Below are positions 50,209 through 58,674 of a stretch of 64,000 nt of DNA, piece by piece; position 1 is the stretch's first letter; every line of letters starts with the position of its first letter. The stretch comes from UBA1366 sp047602575 (lineage in GTDB: Bacteria > Bacillota > Clostridia > Oscillospirales > Ruminococcaceae). Where the stretch lies: assembly GCA_047602575.1 (NCBI GenBank), contig JASGGY010000003.1, positions 1,218,743 to 1,282,742 on the forward strand, written 5' to 3'. The translations under genes were made by a program, and so were the position numbers. The notes below the pieces were generated by a model. It worked only from the letters and a program-made list of their open reading frames with translations, was not told the origin of the DNA and did no database searches.

Positions 50209-50842
50209 AAAACTCAAAGCCGCGGTCATTGACATGGACGAGGACGGCGCGGCGGAAATCGCCGGTCAGATTGTCGCGGACAACCTCGACGCAAAGCTGG
50301 CGATCTCGCAGGCGCTGATCCCCGCGATGGAGGAGGTTAGCGCGCTTTACGCCGCCGAGCAGTATTTCATCCCCGATCTGCTGATCTGCGCCGACGCGAT
50401 GTATGCCGCGATGGACATTCTGTCGGGCGGCGGTGCTGCAGATTACGGCGGAAACTTAGGCAAAACGATCGTCATCGGCACGGTTGCCGGCGACACGCAC
50501 GACATCGGTAAAAACATTGTCGCACTCTTTTTTAAAAGCGCCGGATTCGTTGTCGTGGACATCGGTCGGGACATCTCCGCCGCCGAATTCGTGGACAATG
50601 CCGTCGCGCACAACGCCGACATCATCGCCGTTTCCACCATCATGACCACAACCATGAACAACATCGGCGACATCGTCACCGAGCTGCAGCGGCGCGGTCT
50701 GCGGGAAAATTTCAAGCTCATCATCGGCGGAAAGCCGATCTCGCTGAAGTTCGCCAGACAAATCGGCGCGGACGGTTACGCCGTCAACGCCGCCGACGCG
50801 ATCAAGCTCGCAAAAAAGCTGTGCGGGATTATGGCAGAATAA
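50174..50842 (+). CDS. Corrinoid (cobalamin-binding) protein, third
   Basis: 222 aa if started at ATG 50174; ATG 50186 behind GGAGGG with wider spacing is equally likely. Either start lies inside the GNAT gene. Cap (EKLKAAVIDMDEDGAAEIAG, YFIPDLLICADAM), then GDTHDIGKN with the cobalt His, TIMTTTMNNIG and GGKPISLKFARQIGADGY. It serves the divergent UroD-like protein or another methyltransferase outside the window. Confidence 0.9.
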   Translation: MSSFMNAQAYYEKLKAAVIDMDEDGAAEIAGQIVADNLDAKLAISQALIPAMEEVSALYAAEQYFIPDLLICADAMYAAMDILSGGGAADYGGNLGKTIVIGTVAGDTHDIGKNIVALFFKSAGFVVVDIGRDISAAEFVDNAVAHNADIIAVSTIMTTTMNNIGDIVTELQRRGLRENFKLIIGGKPISLKFARQIGADGYAVNAADAIKLAKKLCGIMAE

Positions 50843-50860
50843 CAGAAAAATGAAACCTCC

Positions 50861-50933
50861 TACCAAAGGGGGCTTTGCCCCCCCTGGACTCCCCCACCAA
50901 AGGGGGCATGCCCCCTTTGGAAACCCTTTGTTT
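50861..50933 (+). repeat. Dispersed palindromic 3' element, copy D
   Basis: CCAAAGGGGGCTTTGCCCCC, then the CCAAAGGGGG/CATG/CCCCCTTTGG palindrome and AAACCCTTTGTTTT, 19 bp after the corrinoid stop. It resembles copy A in its first hairpin. Confidence 0.85.
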
Positions 50934-51033
50934 TATCAATTGTCATTTGGATTGCTTTGCCATTTTGTACGTTAGCTATCGCTTTGGGATTCCATTAAAG
51001 AACTTGAAAAATAAGCATAGTTCAAGTCAATAA

Positions 51034-51069
51034 AAACCCGCCGCCGGATCTTCATCCGACGGCGGGTTT
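51034..51069. terminator. Bidirectional terminator between the corrinoid and SipW operons
   Basis: AAACCCGCCGCCGGAT and ATCCGACGGCGGGTTT pair nearly perfectly. On the minus strand it ends the SipW/TasA operon. Confidence 0.85.
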
Positions 51070-51074
51070 GCTGT

Positions 51075-52265
51075 TTATTTTTCTTCTGCGCGTTTTCTTT
51101 TGCCCAAAATCTGGAGCAAAACGATCGCCGCGCCCGAGAGGCTCATGATCAGCACGTAGATGCCGTAGCTCAAATTAAGCCCCGTCTGCACGGAAGGCAC
51201 ATCCGACGTGTTCGGTGTGTCTTGCGCGCCGTTTGCCGTAAAAATCCAGTCCACGCTGCCGAGCAGGTTGCTGTAGTCGTTGCCTGTTTCCTTTGCCAGT
51301 GAAAGCGTGACGGTGTAGTTCTCCTTGTCGCCCGGCGCAAAGGATTTAAGAAACAGTGGTTCTTTGAGCGAAATGCCGCCCTCGGCATCGCCCCAGACAG
51401 GGCCGGTGTAAATCACGTTCCCGTCCGCGTCGGCGATGGTGATCACGGCGTAATCCTTGAGGAGCTTCTCGACGAGCGCTTTGTTTTCGTCGGTTGACTC
51501 CGTGAACCTCGCATAGAAATAAATATCCGTCGGCTCATCATAATCGTTGGAAATCTTCACGGTCTGCGCGACTGTTTCGCCGGGAATCAGGTTTTTGAAG
51601 TTTGCGAACAAATCGCCGCCGTCGGCATCAAAGCGGAAGCCATCGGTCGGGTTCTTGAATTGCACCGCCGTGTCGGTCGTTTCTGCGGGCTTTGTGTAGG
51701 TGATGCCGAGATCCGACAGTTCCTTGCCCCATGTGGAAACCGCATCGCCGCCGGCTTGGATGCACTCCATCGCCACGCGGATGTCGGCGGTTTTTCCGGC
51801 AAAAGCATTGTCCGTACCGCTTGTGACGGTGAAGCTTTTTAAAAGCGGTTCGGCTGTAAGCTCGCCGGGATTGAGCACGCCTTTATAGTAATAATATCCG
51901 TCGCTTTCGTCATAATACCAGCTTTCGGTATCAAACGCAATCTGAATATTGCTCGTGTCAAGCGTTTCGTCGGGAATTAAAACGCCGTCCGCGTCGCGCC
52001 CTGCGCCCCAGATCTTATTGATTTTTACGCGCACAATCGCATCCGCTGTTCCCGTGTTTTTGACATTCACGACTTTTGAAACGGTATCTCCCGGAAGTAC
52101 GGTCTGCCCCTGGTCGTATTCCTCGATGATCTCGCCTTTCACGCTGCCGACGGAGATGTTGTTTTTTGTGTCGCTGCCGGTTTGCCACGCGGCAAGCGCA
52201 CCGCTTGTGCAGAAAACCATCGCCAGAAACACCGTCAGTGCCGTGATCCAGAATCGCTTCTTCAT
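51075..52265 (-). CDS. TasA/camelysin-like (SipW-dependent) secreted protein with membrane tail
   Basis: 396 aa. SipW-type signal with an AAWQT region near residue 25-35, a two-domain body of jelly-roll (M73/camelysin-like) repeats (VNVKNTGTADAIVRVKINKIW, KISNDYDEPTDIYFYARF) and a C-terminal membrane anchor (IYVLIMSLSGAAIVLL, GKRKRAEEK). It could be the cell-bound base of a TasA-like fibre. Last gene of the operon; RBS GAGGAGGCGG. Confidence 0.78.
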   Translation of the reverse strand: MKKRFWITALTVFLAMVFCTSGALAAWQTGSDTKNNISVGSVKGEIIEEYDQGQTVLPGDTVSKVVNVKNTGTADAIVRVKINKIWGAGRDADGVLIPDETLDTSNIQIAFDTESWYYDESDGYYYYKGVLNPGELTAEPLLKSFTVTSGTDNAFAGKTADIRVAMECIQAGGDAVSTWGKELSDLGITYTKPAETTDTAVQFKNPTDGFRFDADGGDLFANFKNLIPGETVAQTVKISNDYDEPTDIYFYARFTESTDENKALVEKLLKDYAVITIADADGNVIYTGPVWGDAEGGISLKEPLFLKSFAPGDKENYTVTLSLAKETGNDYSNLLGSVDWIFTANGAQDTPNTSDVPSVQTGLNLSYGIYVLIMSLSGAAIVLLQILGKRKRAEEK

Positions 52266-52314
52266 GCAGACCGCCTCCTCTCCGTTCAGAATCGCCGAAA
52301 ATCAGATCCGATGC

Positions 52315-53016
52315 TTAGTCGTCAAGTGCTGTGTAAGCGGCAGCCGCACTTGCGATATTGTCAAACTGGATCGCCTGTACGGTCAGATTGATGCTATAGC
52401 CCGCGCCGGCAATCGTTCCGTTTGTGGTAACGGTATCACCGTTCATCAGACTGAGGTCCGCACTGCTGAAGCCGAGGGGCACAACGACATTCGTGAACAG
52501 GCTCGCCGAGGTTCCGTTTACAAATCTTCCGCCGTTTGCGGTGTAATTGTAGTAGCGCACGCCGGCATTTGCATTGCGGGTTGTGTCGTATGTAAAGTCG
52601 GTGTTAAATCCCTTGTATGCTGAAATGGCTGAAGCGGCATAGGACGTGCCCTTGGCGATGTGCGTTCCCGCTGCGTCATAATAAATGGTATCAAGAATCT
52701 TGTTGACCCGCGTGGTATCGGTGATGACATCCCCCGAAGCCGTGTCAACAATTCTCATCTGCACTCTCATGTAACTGTCGCCGGCGGTTTCCGTTACCGT
52801 CGGGCTCTTGTCGTAGGTGCTGCCCGGGAGCATATCCTGTCCGTCGCCGTCAGCCGGATTCCAGTCAGGCTCGGTGATATCAACCCCGATGTTGCCGATG
52901 GTGAAAACGTTCGATACGGAATCCGTATCCGACAAATATGCCAAAGAGCCGCCGACCGCGCCGGATACTGCCAGTGCGCACGCGCAAAGAATGATTGCGA
53001 TTTTCCGCTTGTTCAT
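52315..53016 (-). CDS. TasA/camelysin-like secreted protein
   Basis: 233 aa from ATG 53016 (CGGAGGAAATTTT). Leader MNKRKIAIILCACALAVSGA, then GGSLAYLSDTDSVSNVFTIGNIGVDITEPDWNP, the hallmark start of mature TasA/CalY proteins cleaved by SipW-type peptidases. Mature body is a jelly roll with GDSYMRVQMRI. It is likely the fibre-forming subunit of a biofilm or surface filament. Confidence 0.88.
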   Translation of the reverse strand: MNKRKIAIILCACALAVSGAVGGSLAYLSDTDSVSNVFTIGNIGVDITEPDWNPADGDGQDMLPGSTYDKSPTVTETAGDSYMRVQMRIVDTASGDVITDTTRVNKILDTIYYDAAGTHIAKGTSYAASAISAYKGFNTDFTYDTTRNANAGVRYYNYTANGGRFVNGTSASLFTNVVVPLGFSSADLSLMNGDTVTTNGTIAGAGYSINLTVQAIQFDNIASAAAAYTALDD

Positions 53017-53155
53017 AAAATTTCCTCCGATCAAATTTTCCGATTGCCGATTGATGATGGCGCATTGTCAGAAGACGCTGAATGCCTTGATCACCGGATA
53101 AAAGCATTCCGCAGCCTCCGACCATGCCTGCCAGAACCGCCGTAAAGGATCGCTG

Positions 53156-53800
53156 CTAAATATTCACGCCCCATACCTCGAATGCGTTGCCGACTGTCTG
53201 GATTACATCTGCCGAAACATGGATATCCAGATCCAGGGAGTTGAAAAGCTTCTTATTCTCATTCGTCGGATTGGTCAGCGTCACGCCCGTGAGCAGGTGC
53301 TGCGCCGTTTCACCGGGCTGAAGGACGGTTTTGTAGTAGAAATATCCGTCCTGATACGTCCAGTAGGAATCCCAGCTGCTGTCGAAATTCAACGTGATTT
53401 CGCCGAGCTTCATTGTTCCGTTCATCGGTTCTGAAATTGCACCGAGCAGATTTCTGCCGTATATATTTCCGCTCGCATCCTTTAACACCGGAACAATCAG
53501 AACCCTGACCACACCCTGCGTGTACTCTTCTGGTATGCTCACGTTCACCGTCTTGTTGCCGTCGCCCCACTCCACATCCGTCGGGTCAATGTCGGTGTTC
53601 CCGTCGGTTTCCGTGATGACAACCTTTGCCGCGCCGACGGTAAAGTCGTTTGTAACCTCTGCGCTGTCGGTCAGATACGCGAGCGTTCCAACCGATGAGG
53701 AAAACAGCAGTGTCCCCACAAGGAGAAGCTGCAAAACCAACAGCACCTGTGCTCTGCGCATCGTTATTTTTCTGCACTTTTTCATAAACAGTTTCTGCAA
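53156..53800 (-). CDS. TasA/camelysin-like secreted protein, second
   Basis: 214 aa if read from TTG 53800 (AAAGGAGCGTGCAATTCAT upstream); ATG 53833 is an alternative. Twin membrane-proximal leader with KKCRKITMRRAQVLLVLQLL, then SVGTLAYLTDSAEVTNDFTVGAAKVVITE, the SipW substrate signature. Body ends DVIQTVGNAFEVWGVNI. It ends in TAG. Overlaps closely with sipW. Confidence 0.82.
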   Translation of the reverse strand: MQKLFMKKCRKITMRRAQVLLVLQLLLVGTLLFSSSVGTLAYLTDSAEVTNDFTVGAAKVVITETDGNTDIDPTDVEWGDGNKTVNVSIPEEYTQGVVRVLIVPVLKDASGNIYGRNLLGAISEPMNGTMKLGEITLNFDSSWDSYWTYQDGYFYYKTVLQPGETAQHLLTGVTLTNPTNENKKLFNSLDLDIHVSADVIQTVGNAFEVWGVNI

Positions 53801-53840
53801 ATGAATTGCACGCTCCTTTCGCTTTCGCTGCATCAATCCG

Positions 53841-54410
53841 CTACGCGTCAAAATCATCCGGTATCAGGTCAAATTCGTCATCGCTTTGGTCTGCGCCATC
53901 TGTTTCGTCCGGGTCGCCGTCGTCGCTTTCGCCGGTTTTTTTCTTATCGTCAGACAGAAAGAACGCCGTAAGAATCAGCCCCATCAGCAAAGCGCCGCCG
54001 AGAATCCTGCCCTTGACCGTTGAGAAAAAATACATCAGATAGCCAACCTTTGGTACCGTTATCCGTGCCACGCCGAGTACGTTTCCGTAAGCCACTTTTC
54101 CGTCGTCGCCGCTGTTCGCGTCACCCTTGGTTGTGAAATGCTTTTGATCGTCGTCGATCGAAACCACGCGGTGGGTTGCGACGGTCAGTTCCTTGTTCAT
54201 CACAAAGGAAATCACATCGCCAACTTTGATGTTTTCGGCATCCGTCGGGAAAACGTAGATCAGATCACCTGCTTCAATCGTCGGTTCCATGCTGCTGCCC
54301 ATGACCGTCAGCATTTTCACCCCGAAAAACTTCGGCACGGCAATAACCGCAACCATTGCAATCAAAAACACCAGCAGACAGGTTGATGCGACAGATCCGA
54401 CTTTCTTCAT
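53841..54410 (-). CDS. sipW: SipW-like (ER-type) signal peptidase I
   Basis: 189 aa. Membrane segment 8-30, catalytic Ser in VMGSSMEPTI, and a His in ATHRVV instead of the bacterial Lys, the Ser-His dyad of ER-type SipW. Second membrane helix about 125-165 (MYFFSTVKGRILGG), then an acidic Asp/Glu tail (GESDDGDPDETDGAD). It processes the TasA-like proteins downstream and perhaps the adhesin upstream. It ends in TAG. Diverged 91-bp repeat lies between it and the adhesin. Confidence 0.92.
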   Translation of the reverse strand: MKKVGSVASTCLLVFLIAMVAVIAVPKFFGVKMLTVMGSSMEPTIEAGDLIYVFPTDAENIKVGDVISFVMNKELTVATHRVVSIDDDQKHFTTKGDANSGDDGKVAYGNVLGVARITVPKVGYLMYFFSTVKGRILGGALLMGLILTAFFLSDDKKKTGESDDGDPDETDGADQSDDEFDLIPDDFDA

Positions 54411-54439
54411 AACGACACCTTTCGGGGTTCAGAGGATTC

Positions 54440-54533
54440 GCGTGAAAGAACAAATAAATCCAAACAGAGGAGGGGGCGAGCCCCTGCATACTCTTTCATA
54501 GCGATTTGAACATGGAATGCGCACGGGCATTAA
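54440..54533 (+). repeat. Diverged copy of the 91-bp unit
   Basis: CGTGAAAGAACAAATAAATC, AGGGGGCGAGCCC, TCTTTCATAGCGATTTGAACATGGA and GGGCATTAAT follow the same order as the unit at 24 kb, inverted relative to its host operon. It overlaps the last codon and stop of the adhesin gene. Confidence 0.85.
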
Positions 54534-57500
54534 TATAGGAGTTGCTGTGTGCCCATTTCGTTGGTGACATGGTCGCTGTCGTTTCTCCAGTTGATGTCCT
54601 GCAGCGCGGAGGTGAAATGGTACGCATAAGCGTCACCGGTCTGATCCGTCACCGCCATCTCCAGTCCGCCGGCATTGTAGCTGTATGTAGCAGTGCCGTC
54701 GGTTGCGTTTGTTGCGGCTTCGACAATCTGATACGTCCAGTTGCTGTCCATATCCCGCACAGTGTAAGTTCCGGGCGGCAGATCCACAACGTCCTGCGAT
54801 GCGCCGGTTGCGCCAGCCGAAACGGTCAGCGAAGCGTAAGCGGTGAAATCGTCCGGACCTTTGATTTCATACAAAAATGTCTGGTCTGCATCCGACGCGG
54901 CGGTGATTGCCTGCGTAATCGTAAAATGCACGGCTTTCTCGTTCTGCGCTTCAAAAATCGCATAGCCTTGCGCCGAGTCGTGCACAACGCGCTTGAGGGC
55001 GGTTCTTGGATCTTCGCTCAGCAGATAGCCCGTCGGCGCGGCGGTTTCCTCGAAGTAGTAATACCCGATGGCGTGGTCGAGATGTACGGTGATCCGCCCG
55101 TTTGCGTCGGTCGTCAGATCTGCTTGTATCAAGTTATCGCTGCCCGTCGTCGCAACGGCAGAACCGTTATATGTTTGGTATAAGTTAAACGTCGCACCGG
55201 CAACGGGTTCTCCGGCGGCATCTTTTTTGATCAGATAGAGCATATTGTTGGGCGTGTTCGTGAGGGTATAAAGAATGTCGCTTGCCGTTGTGCTTGTGTC
55301 GGTTGACACGTAGTAGTTGTTCGTCTGTTCTTCCTCAACGGTGTAGGAAGTCACTGTGTAAGAATCGTATAAATTCGGCAGATTGCTCACCGTCGTGTGC
55401 CAGTTGTTTGCGGCGGAAAGCGTAACGGTATCAACGACCGCCGTTTTTTCCGTTCCATTGGTGTAATTCGCAACGATGTCAACGTCAACGCTTGTCGGCT
55501 GAGCCGTATCGATCGTGTTGTCAACCGCCCAGACCTTTGCAACGGAAATGCTCTTTGCATACGGCGTATAGCTGAAGCCGACGTCCTTCAGGTCTATGGA
55601 AGTCGCTCCGAGTATAACCGACATCTGCCGCGCAACGAGATTGCCTGCATTGTCACCCGTCGCATAAATTTCGGTAGTGGTGGCGAGCGTATAGGCGCTG
55701 TTGGGTTTGATCACGTCAACGGTATATGTTCCGTAAGCCGCACCCAGAAAGCTGTAATTTCCGTAAGCGTCTGTTGTCGTCGTTGCGACAACATCCCCTG
55801 TTGTGCTGCTGCGCAGGTTCACCGTTAAACCGGAAAGCGCGAAGTCGCCGGCTTTGAGCGAAAACGTTCCGCTCGTCGCATTTGCCACGCCGAAGTCCTT
55901 GTCGTAGAACACAAAGCCATTGATGTTGCCTTTGCTTGACGGGTCTTCCAACTCGAACCGCGGTACTTGTTCGATCAACGAAGCGTCCGGCTGCTTGAAG
56001 TACGTCCACACGTCAACCGCCGCCGCGTCGCCGCCCGTCGCCGTTCCCGTGGAAACGAACTTACAAGCGCCGGTGAGGCTGCTGACGCCGGTGGTCCTCG
56101 CCGCTAACAGCGTCGCCGCAGATTCTGCGTTCGTCAGTCCCGCAATGTCGTTGCCCGTCTTGGTCGATGCGCCTTTTTTAACCTGCGCGTTGTTGTAATA
56201 TACAGTCGAGCGGTCGGCTTCATTGACCGCCGTCAAAGCGCCCTCACTGTCATAAATCTTATTGTTCAACAGCTGGATGATGATGCCGTTCATGTTGCTT
56301 TCCGCATCGAGCATCGGGAAGTGATACTCGCCGGACTTGGTTTCGATGGTTGCAGTTACGGTGGAATTTGGGTCGTTTCCGTAAGTACCGACTGGCACAA
56401 CATTGCCGTTTGCGTCCTTGCCGTTCCAGAAGAATCTGTTTTCGCCCTGCACAACGGCATTGCTGATGGAAACAATTCCGCCGTTGACCGTTACGCCGGA
56501 AGCGTTTTTATAGCTGGACAAATTGATTTTCACCGTCGCGGAGGTTGCGTTTGTGATGTTGAATACAAAGTATCCGCCCTGTCCGACATAGCCATGCGCG
56601 TTTTTATACCCTTCAAAATGAATGTCTTTCGCGGGGGACGGCGCATAGACTGTTTTCGGTAAAATCGACGCGGGCAGATCGTCCGCCGGCTGCTCATAGA
56701 AAATCTTATAGGTCTTGTCAAGCTCGGTGTTCGGCAGGTTGGGGTTCTGGAATGTCACCCCGTCCGCCTCAAGCGTCGCAAGCGAATTGCTGTTTGCGCT
56801 GTCCTGCGCAGATTGGTACAGAGATGTATTCGTCGCGGTTGAAACAAGCCCGCGGTTGTTGGCAAAAAAGATGAAACCGTTGGGGTCAAGCCCGTTGAAA
56901 TTGGTTTTATAAATATACCCGTCGTCGGTCAGCACATAGACGGAGGAATTAATCACGGATTGCCCGCTCTGATTGCCGCCGACAAAAAGATCCAGCGAAT
57001 TCGCAAAGGTGCGTCCGGGCGCCTCGACTCTTGAGCTGTCGGGATTTGTCTTTACCACCGTGACATCCCATGCGGCAACCGAACAATACCCTTGGTTTCC
57101 GAACGCCGTGCTTTCATTTGACAGCTTCGTCGCAGTCGGGACGTGTCCGGATTCGACGTTATTATAAGAATGAAAATGAAACTCATAAACGCCGCTTTCC
57201 CCAGCGACAAATGACAACGGCGTATAGCCGTTTGCAGGGGTTGTGTTGGGGTCGTTTGTGTCGTCTTGCTCACTGACCGAAATCATCGGCGTATACGCGG
57301 CTTTGGGGCCGTTCTTTTCCTGCGTCGGATTCGCAATGTATCCGGCACCGTTCTGGGTGACATCCCACGTATGGTTTGCGTTGGGCCCGTTGAGGCTTCC
57401 GCTGGGTGTATAAACGACAATGTCATTGCCGGTGGGGTTTGCACCGTATGTATTTCCGGCGACATCCATGCAGCTGTTCCAAACGCTGCTGCCAAAATAT

Positions 57501-57748
57501 ACCGTTTCGCCGGCATACGCATAAACCTTGACAATCTGCTTGCGCGGCAATCCCGCGACAAACTGACTCTGCCAGTCCGTGTATGCGCGGTAGCCGCTTA
57601 CGGGTGTACCCGTCGATGTGACCATACTGCCCGTGCCCTCGCCCGCCGTCGGGATCACGCCCGAACAGCAAAGAATGATCACAGACAAAACCACGCAGAA
57701 AATACGCCTGCATTTATGAAAAATCTTACCCGACTTCAATTCAATCAC
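54530..57748 (-). CDS. Large Cna-B/SpaA-repeat surface adhesin
   Basis: 1072 aa. Signal peptide about 1-35 (ILCCSGVIPTAGEG). Large N-terminal module (about 36-640) contains LFVGGNQSGQSVINSSVYVL and a FlgD-like segment (NRFFWNGKDANGNVVPVGTY). Then SdrD-B/Cna-B domains: INGFVFYDKDFGVANATSGTFSLKAGDFALSG and ATTTTDAYGNYSF. Pilin-type B domains at about 740-1000 include FNLYQTYNG and TVHLDHAIGYYYFEETAAPTGYLLSEDP. No LPxTG is visible at the end (MGTQQLLY). It heads the SipW operon, so export and assembly with TasA-like subunits is likely. Confidence 0.8.
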   Translation of the reverse strand: MIELKSGKIFHKCRRIFCVVLSVIILCCSGVIPTAGEGTGSMVTSTGTPVSGYRAYTDWQSQFVAGLPRKQIVKVYAYAGETVYFGSSVWNSCMDVAGNTYGANPTGNDIVVYTPSGSLNGPNANHTWDVTQNGAGYIANPTQEKNGPKAAYTPMISVSEQDDTNDPNTTPANGYTPLSFVAGESGVYEFHFHSYNNVESGHVPTATKLSNESTAFGNQGYCSVAAWDVTVVKTNPDSSRVEAPGRTFANSLDLFVGGNQSGQSVINSSVYVLTDDGYIYKTNFNGLDPNGFIFFANNRGLVSTATNTSLYQSAQDSANSNSLATLEADGVTFQNPNLPNTELDKTYKIFYEQPADDLPASILPKTVYAPSPAKDIHFEGYKNAHGYVGQGGYFVFNITNATSATVKINLSSYKNASGVTVNGGIVSISNAVVQGENRFFWNGKDANGNVVPVGTYGNDPNSTVTATIETKSGEYHFPMLDAESNMNGIIIQLLNNKIYDSEGALTAVNEADRSTVYYNNAQVKKGASTKTGNDIAGLTNAESAATLLAARTTGVSSLTGACKFVSTGTATGGDAAAVDVWTYFKQPDASLIEQVPRFELEDPSSKGNINGFVFYDKDFGVANATSGTFSLKAGDFALSGLTVNLRSSTTGDVVATTTTDAYGNYSFLGAAYGTYTVDVIKPNSAYTLATTTEIYATGDNAGNLVARQMSVILGATSIDLKDVGFSYTPYAKSISVAKVWAVDNTIDTAQPTSVDVDIVANYTNGTEKTAVVDTVTLSAANNWHTTVSNLPNLYDSYTVTSYTVEEEQTNNYYVSTDTSTTASDILYTLTNTPNNMLYLIKKDAAGEPVAGATFNLYQTYNGSAVATTGSDNLIQADLTTDANGRITVHLDHAIGYYYFEETAAPTGYLLSEDPRTALKRVVHDSAQGYAIFEAQNEKAVHFTITQAITAASDADQTFLYEIKGPDDFTAYASLTVSAGATGASQDVVDLPPGTYTVRDMDSNWTYQIVEAATNATDGTATYSYNAGGLEMAVTDQTGDAYAYHFTSALQDINWRNDSDHVTNEMGTQQLLY

Positions 57749-58079
57749 CGCCTATTTTAGTGTATTTAACAAAAAAATAAAAACCGCCGTACAAAGCATT
57801 ATGGATGAATCAACATGGATGACAAGCCTGTGAAAATGCAATGCTTTGTGCCGCGATTATCGAAAACGTTTAAGCGCTTATATGTTTTAATCAATTATAA
57901 TATATCACCGAATTCACCTTTTGTCAAGGGCAACCGTGCATAATTCTGCCGCGCTGGCAGCACAGCCGGAAATTTCAGCAGTTTGCTCAAAATTTTCGGT
58001 GCAAACCGCACGATCCGCCAAAGCTTTTTGGGTAATCTAACAAGATGCCCGCGGCAAAACTGCGCACAAACACCCCCAA
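57749..58079. other. Intergenic region between the adhesin and DUF2200 genes
   Basis: Contains the adhesin promoter (57899-57927). The rest is AT-rich with no ORF, tRNA or repeat I can support. Confidence 0.6.
57899..57927 (-). promoter_or_regulatory. Promoter of the SipW operon
   Basis: TTGACA, 17-bp spacer, TATATT on the minus strand, giving a leader of about 140 nt. Confidence 0.75.
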
Positions 58080-58430
58080 TCAGCGCCGCAGAACCTTTTC
58101 AAGCGGCTTGTTCTTCGCCAGTTCGTCAACGAGTTTATCGAGCCGACGGATCTGCTGCATCAGCGGGTCGGTGATTTCCTCGACGCGGTGTCCGCAGATT
58201 ACGCCCGTGATGTTTGCGGCGTTCGGGTTCATCCGCGGCGCTTGCCGAAAGAAGGTTTCATAATCGACACCCTCCGCCAGCTGCGCCGCCAAGCCGGTCG
58301 CGTCGTACCCCGTCAGCCAGCAGATCACCTCGTCAACCTCGGCTTTCGCGCGCCCCTTGCGCTCCGCCTTTTGCACGAGCAGCGGGTAGACGCGTGAAAA
58401 CGCCATTTTATATACGCGTTCGTTGGTCAT
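58080..58430 (-). CDS. DUF2200 family protein
   Basis: 116 aa from ATG 58430 (GAAAGGGCGTAAAGTT). Matches the small DUF2200 family: RVYKMAFSRVYPLLVQKAERKGR, EVICWLTGYD, RMNPNAANITGVICGHRVEEI and the C-terminal RRLDKLVDELAKNK. Cytoplasmic, function unknown. The long open frame upstream is non-coding. Confidence 0.88.
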   Translation of the reverse strand: MTNERVYKMAFSRVYPLLVQKAERKGRAKAEVDEVICWLTGYDATGLAAQLAEGVDYETFFRQAPRMNPNAANITGVICGHRVEEITDPLMQQIRRLDKLVDELAKNKPLEKVLRR

Positions 58431-58569
58431 AACTTTACGCCCTTTCGGTTGGTGCGGAAGCCGCGCATTGGCTGATTCCGCTGCTTTTTCATATAATGCT
58501 ATTATACCACAACCCGCAGAAAAAACAAGCGTGCTATGTGTCGGCATCGCAGATGATTGACCAATTGGA

Positions 58570-58618
58570 TAAAAAAGAATGCGCTGTATCAAACGCCTGC
58601 GCAAGTGATTGATACAGC
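58570..58618 (-). terminator. Terminator of the prenyltransferase-fold gene
   Basis: GCTGTATCAA and TTGATACAGC pair across a 16-nt GC-rich loop, followed by TTCTTTTTT on the minus strand. The arms resemble those of the terminator at 61131-61170. Confidence 0.85.
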
Positions 58619-58674
58619 CCATTTTCGTCTTGGCAGTTATTCTGAACTGCCGAAAAATCTGCGGATATTTATCC

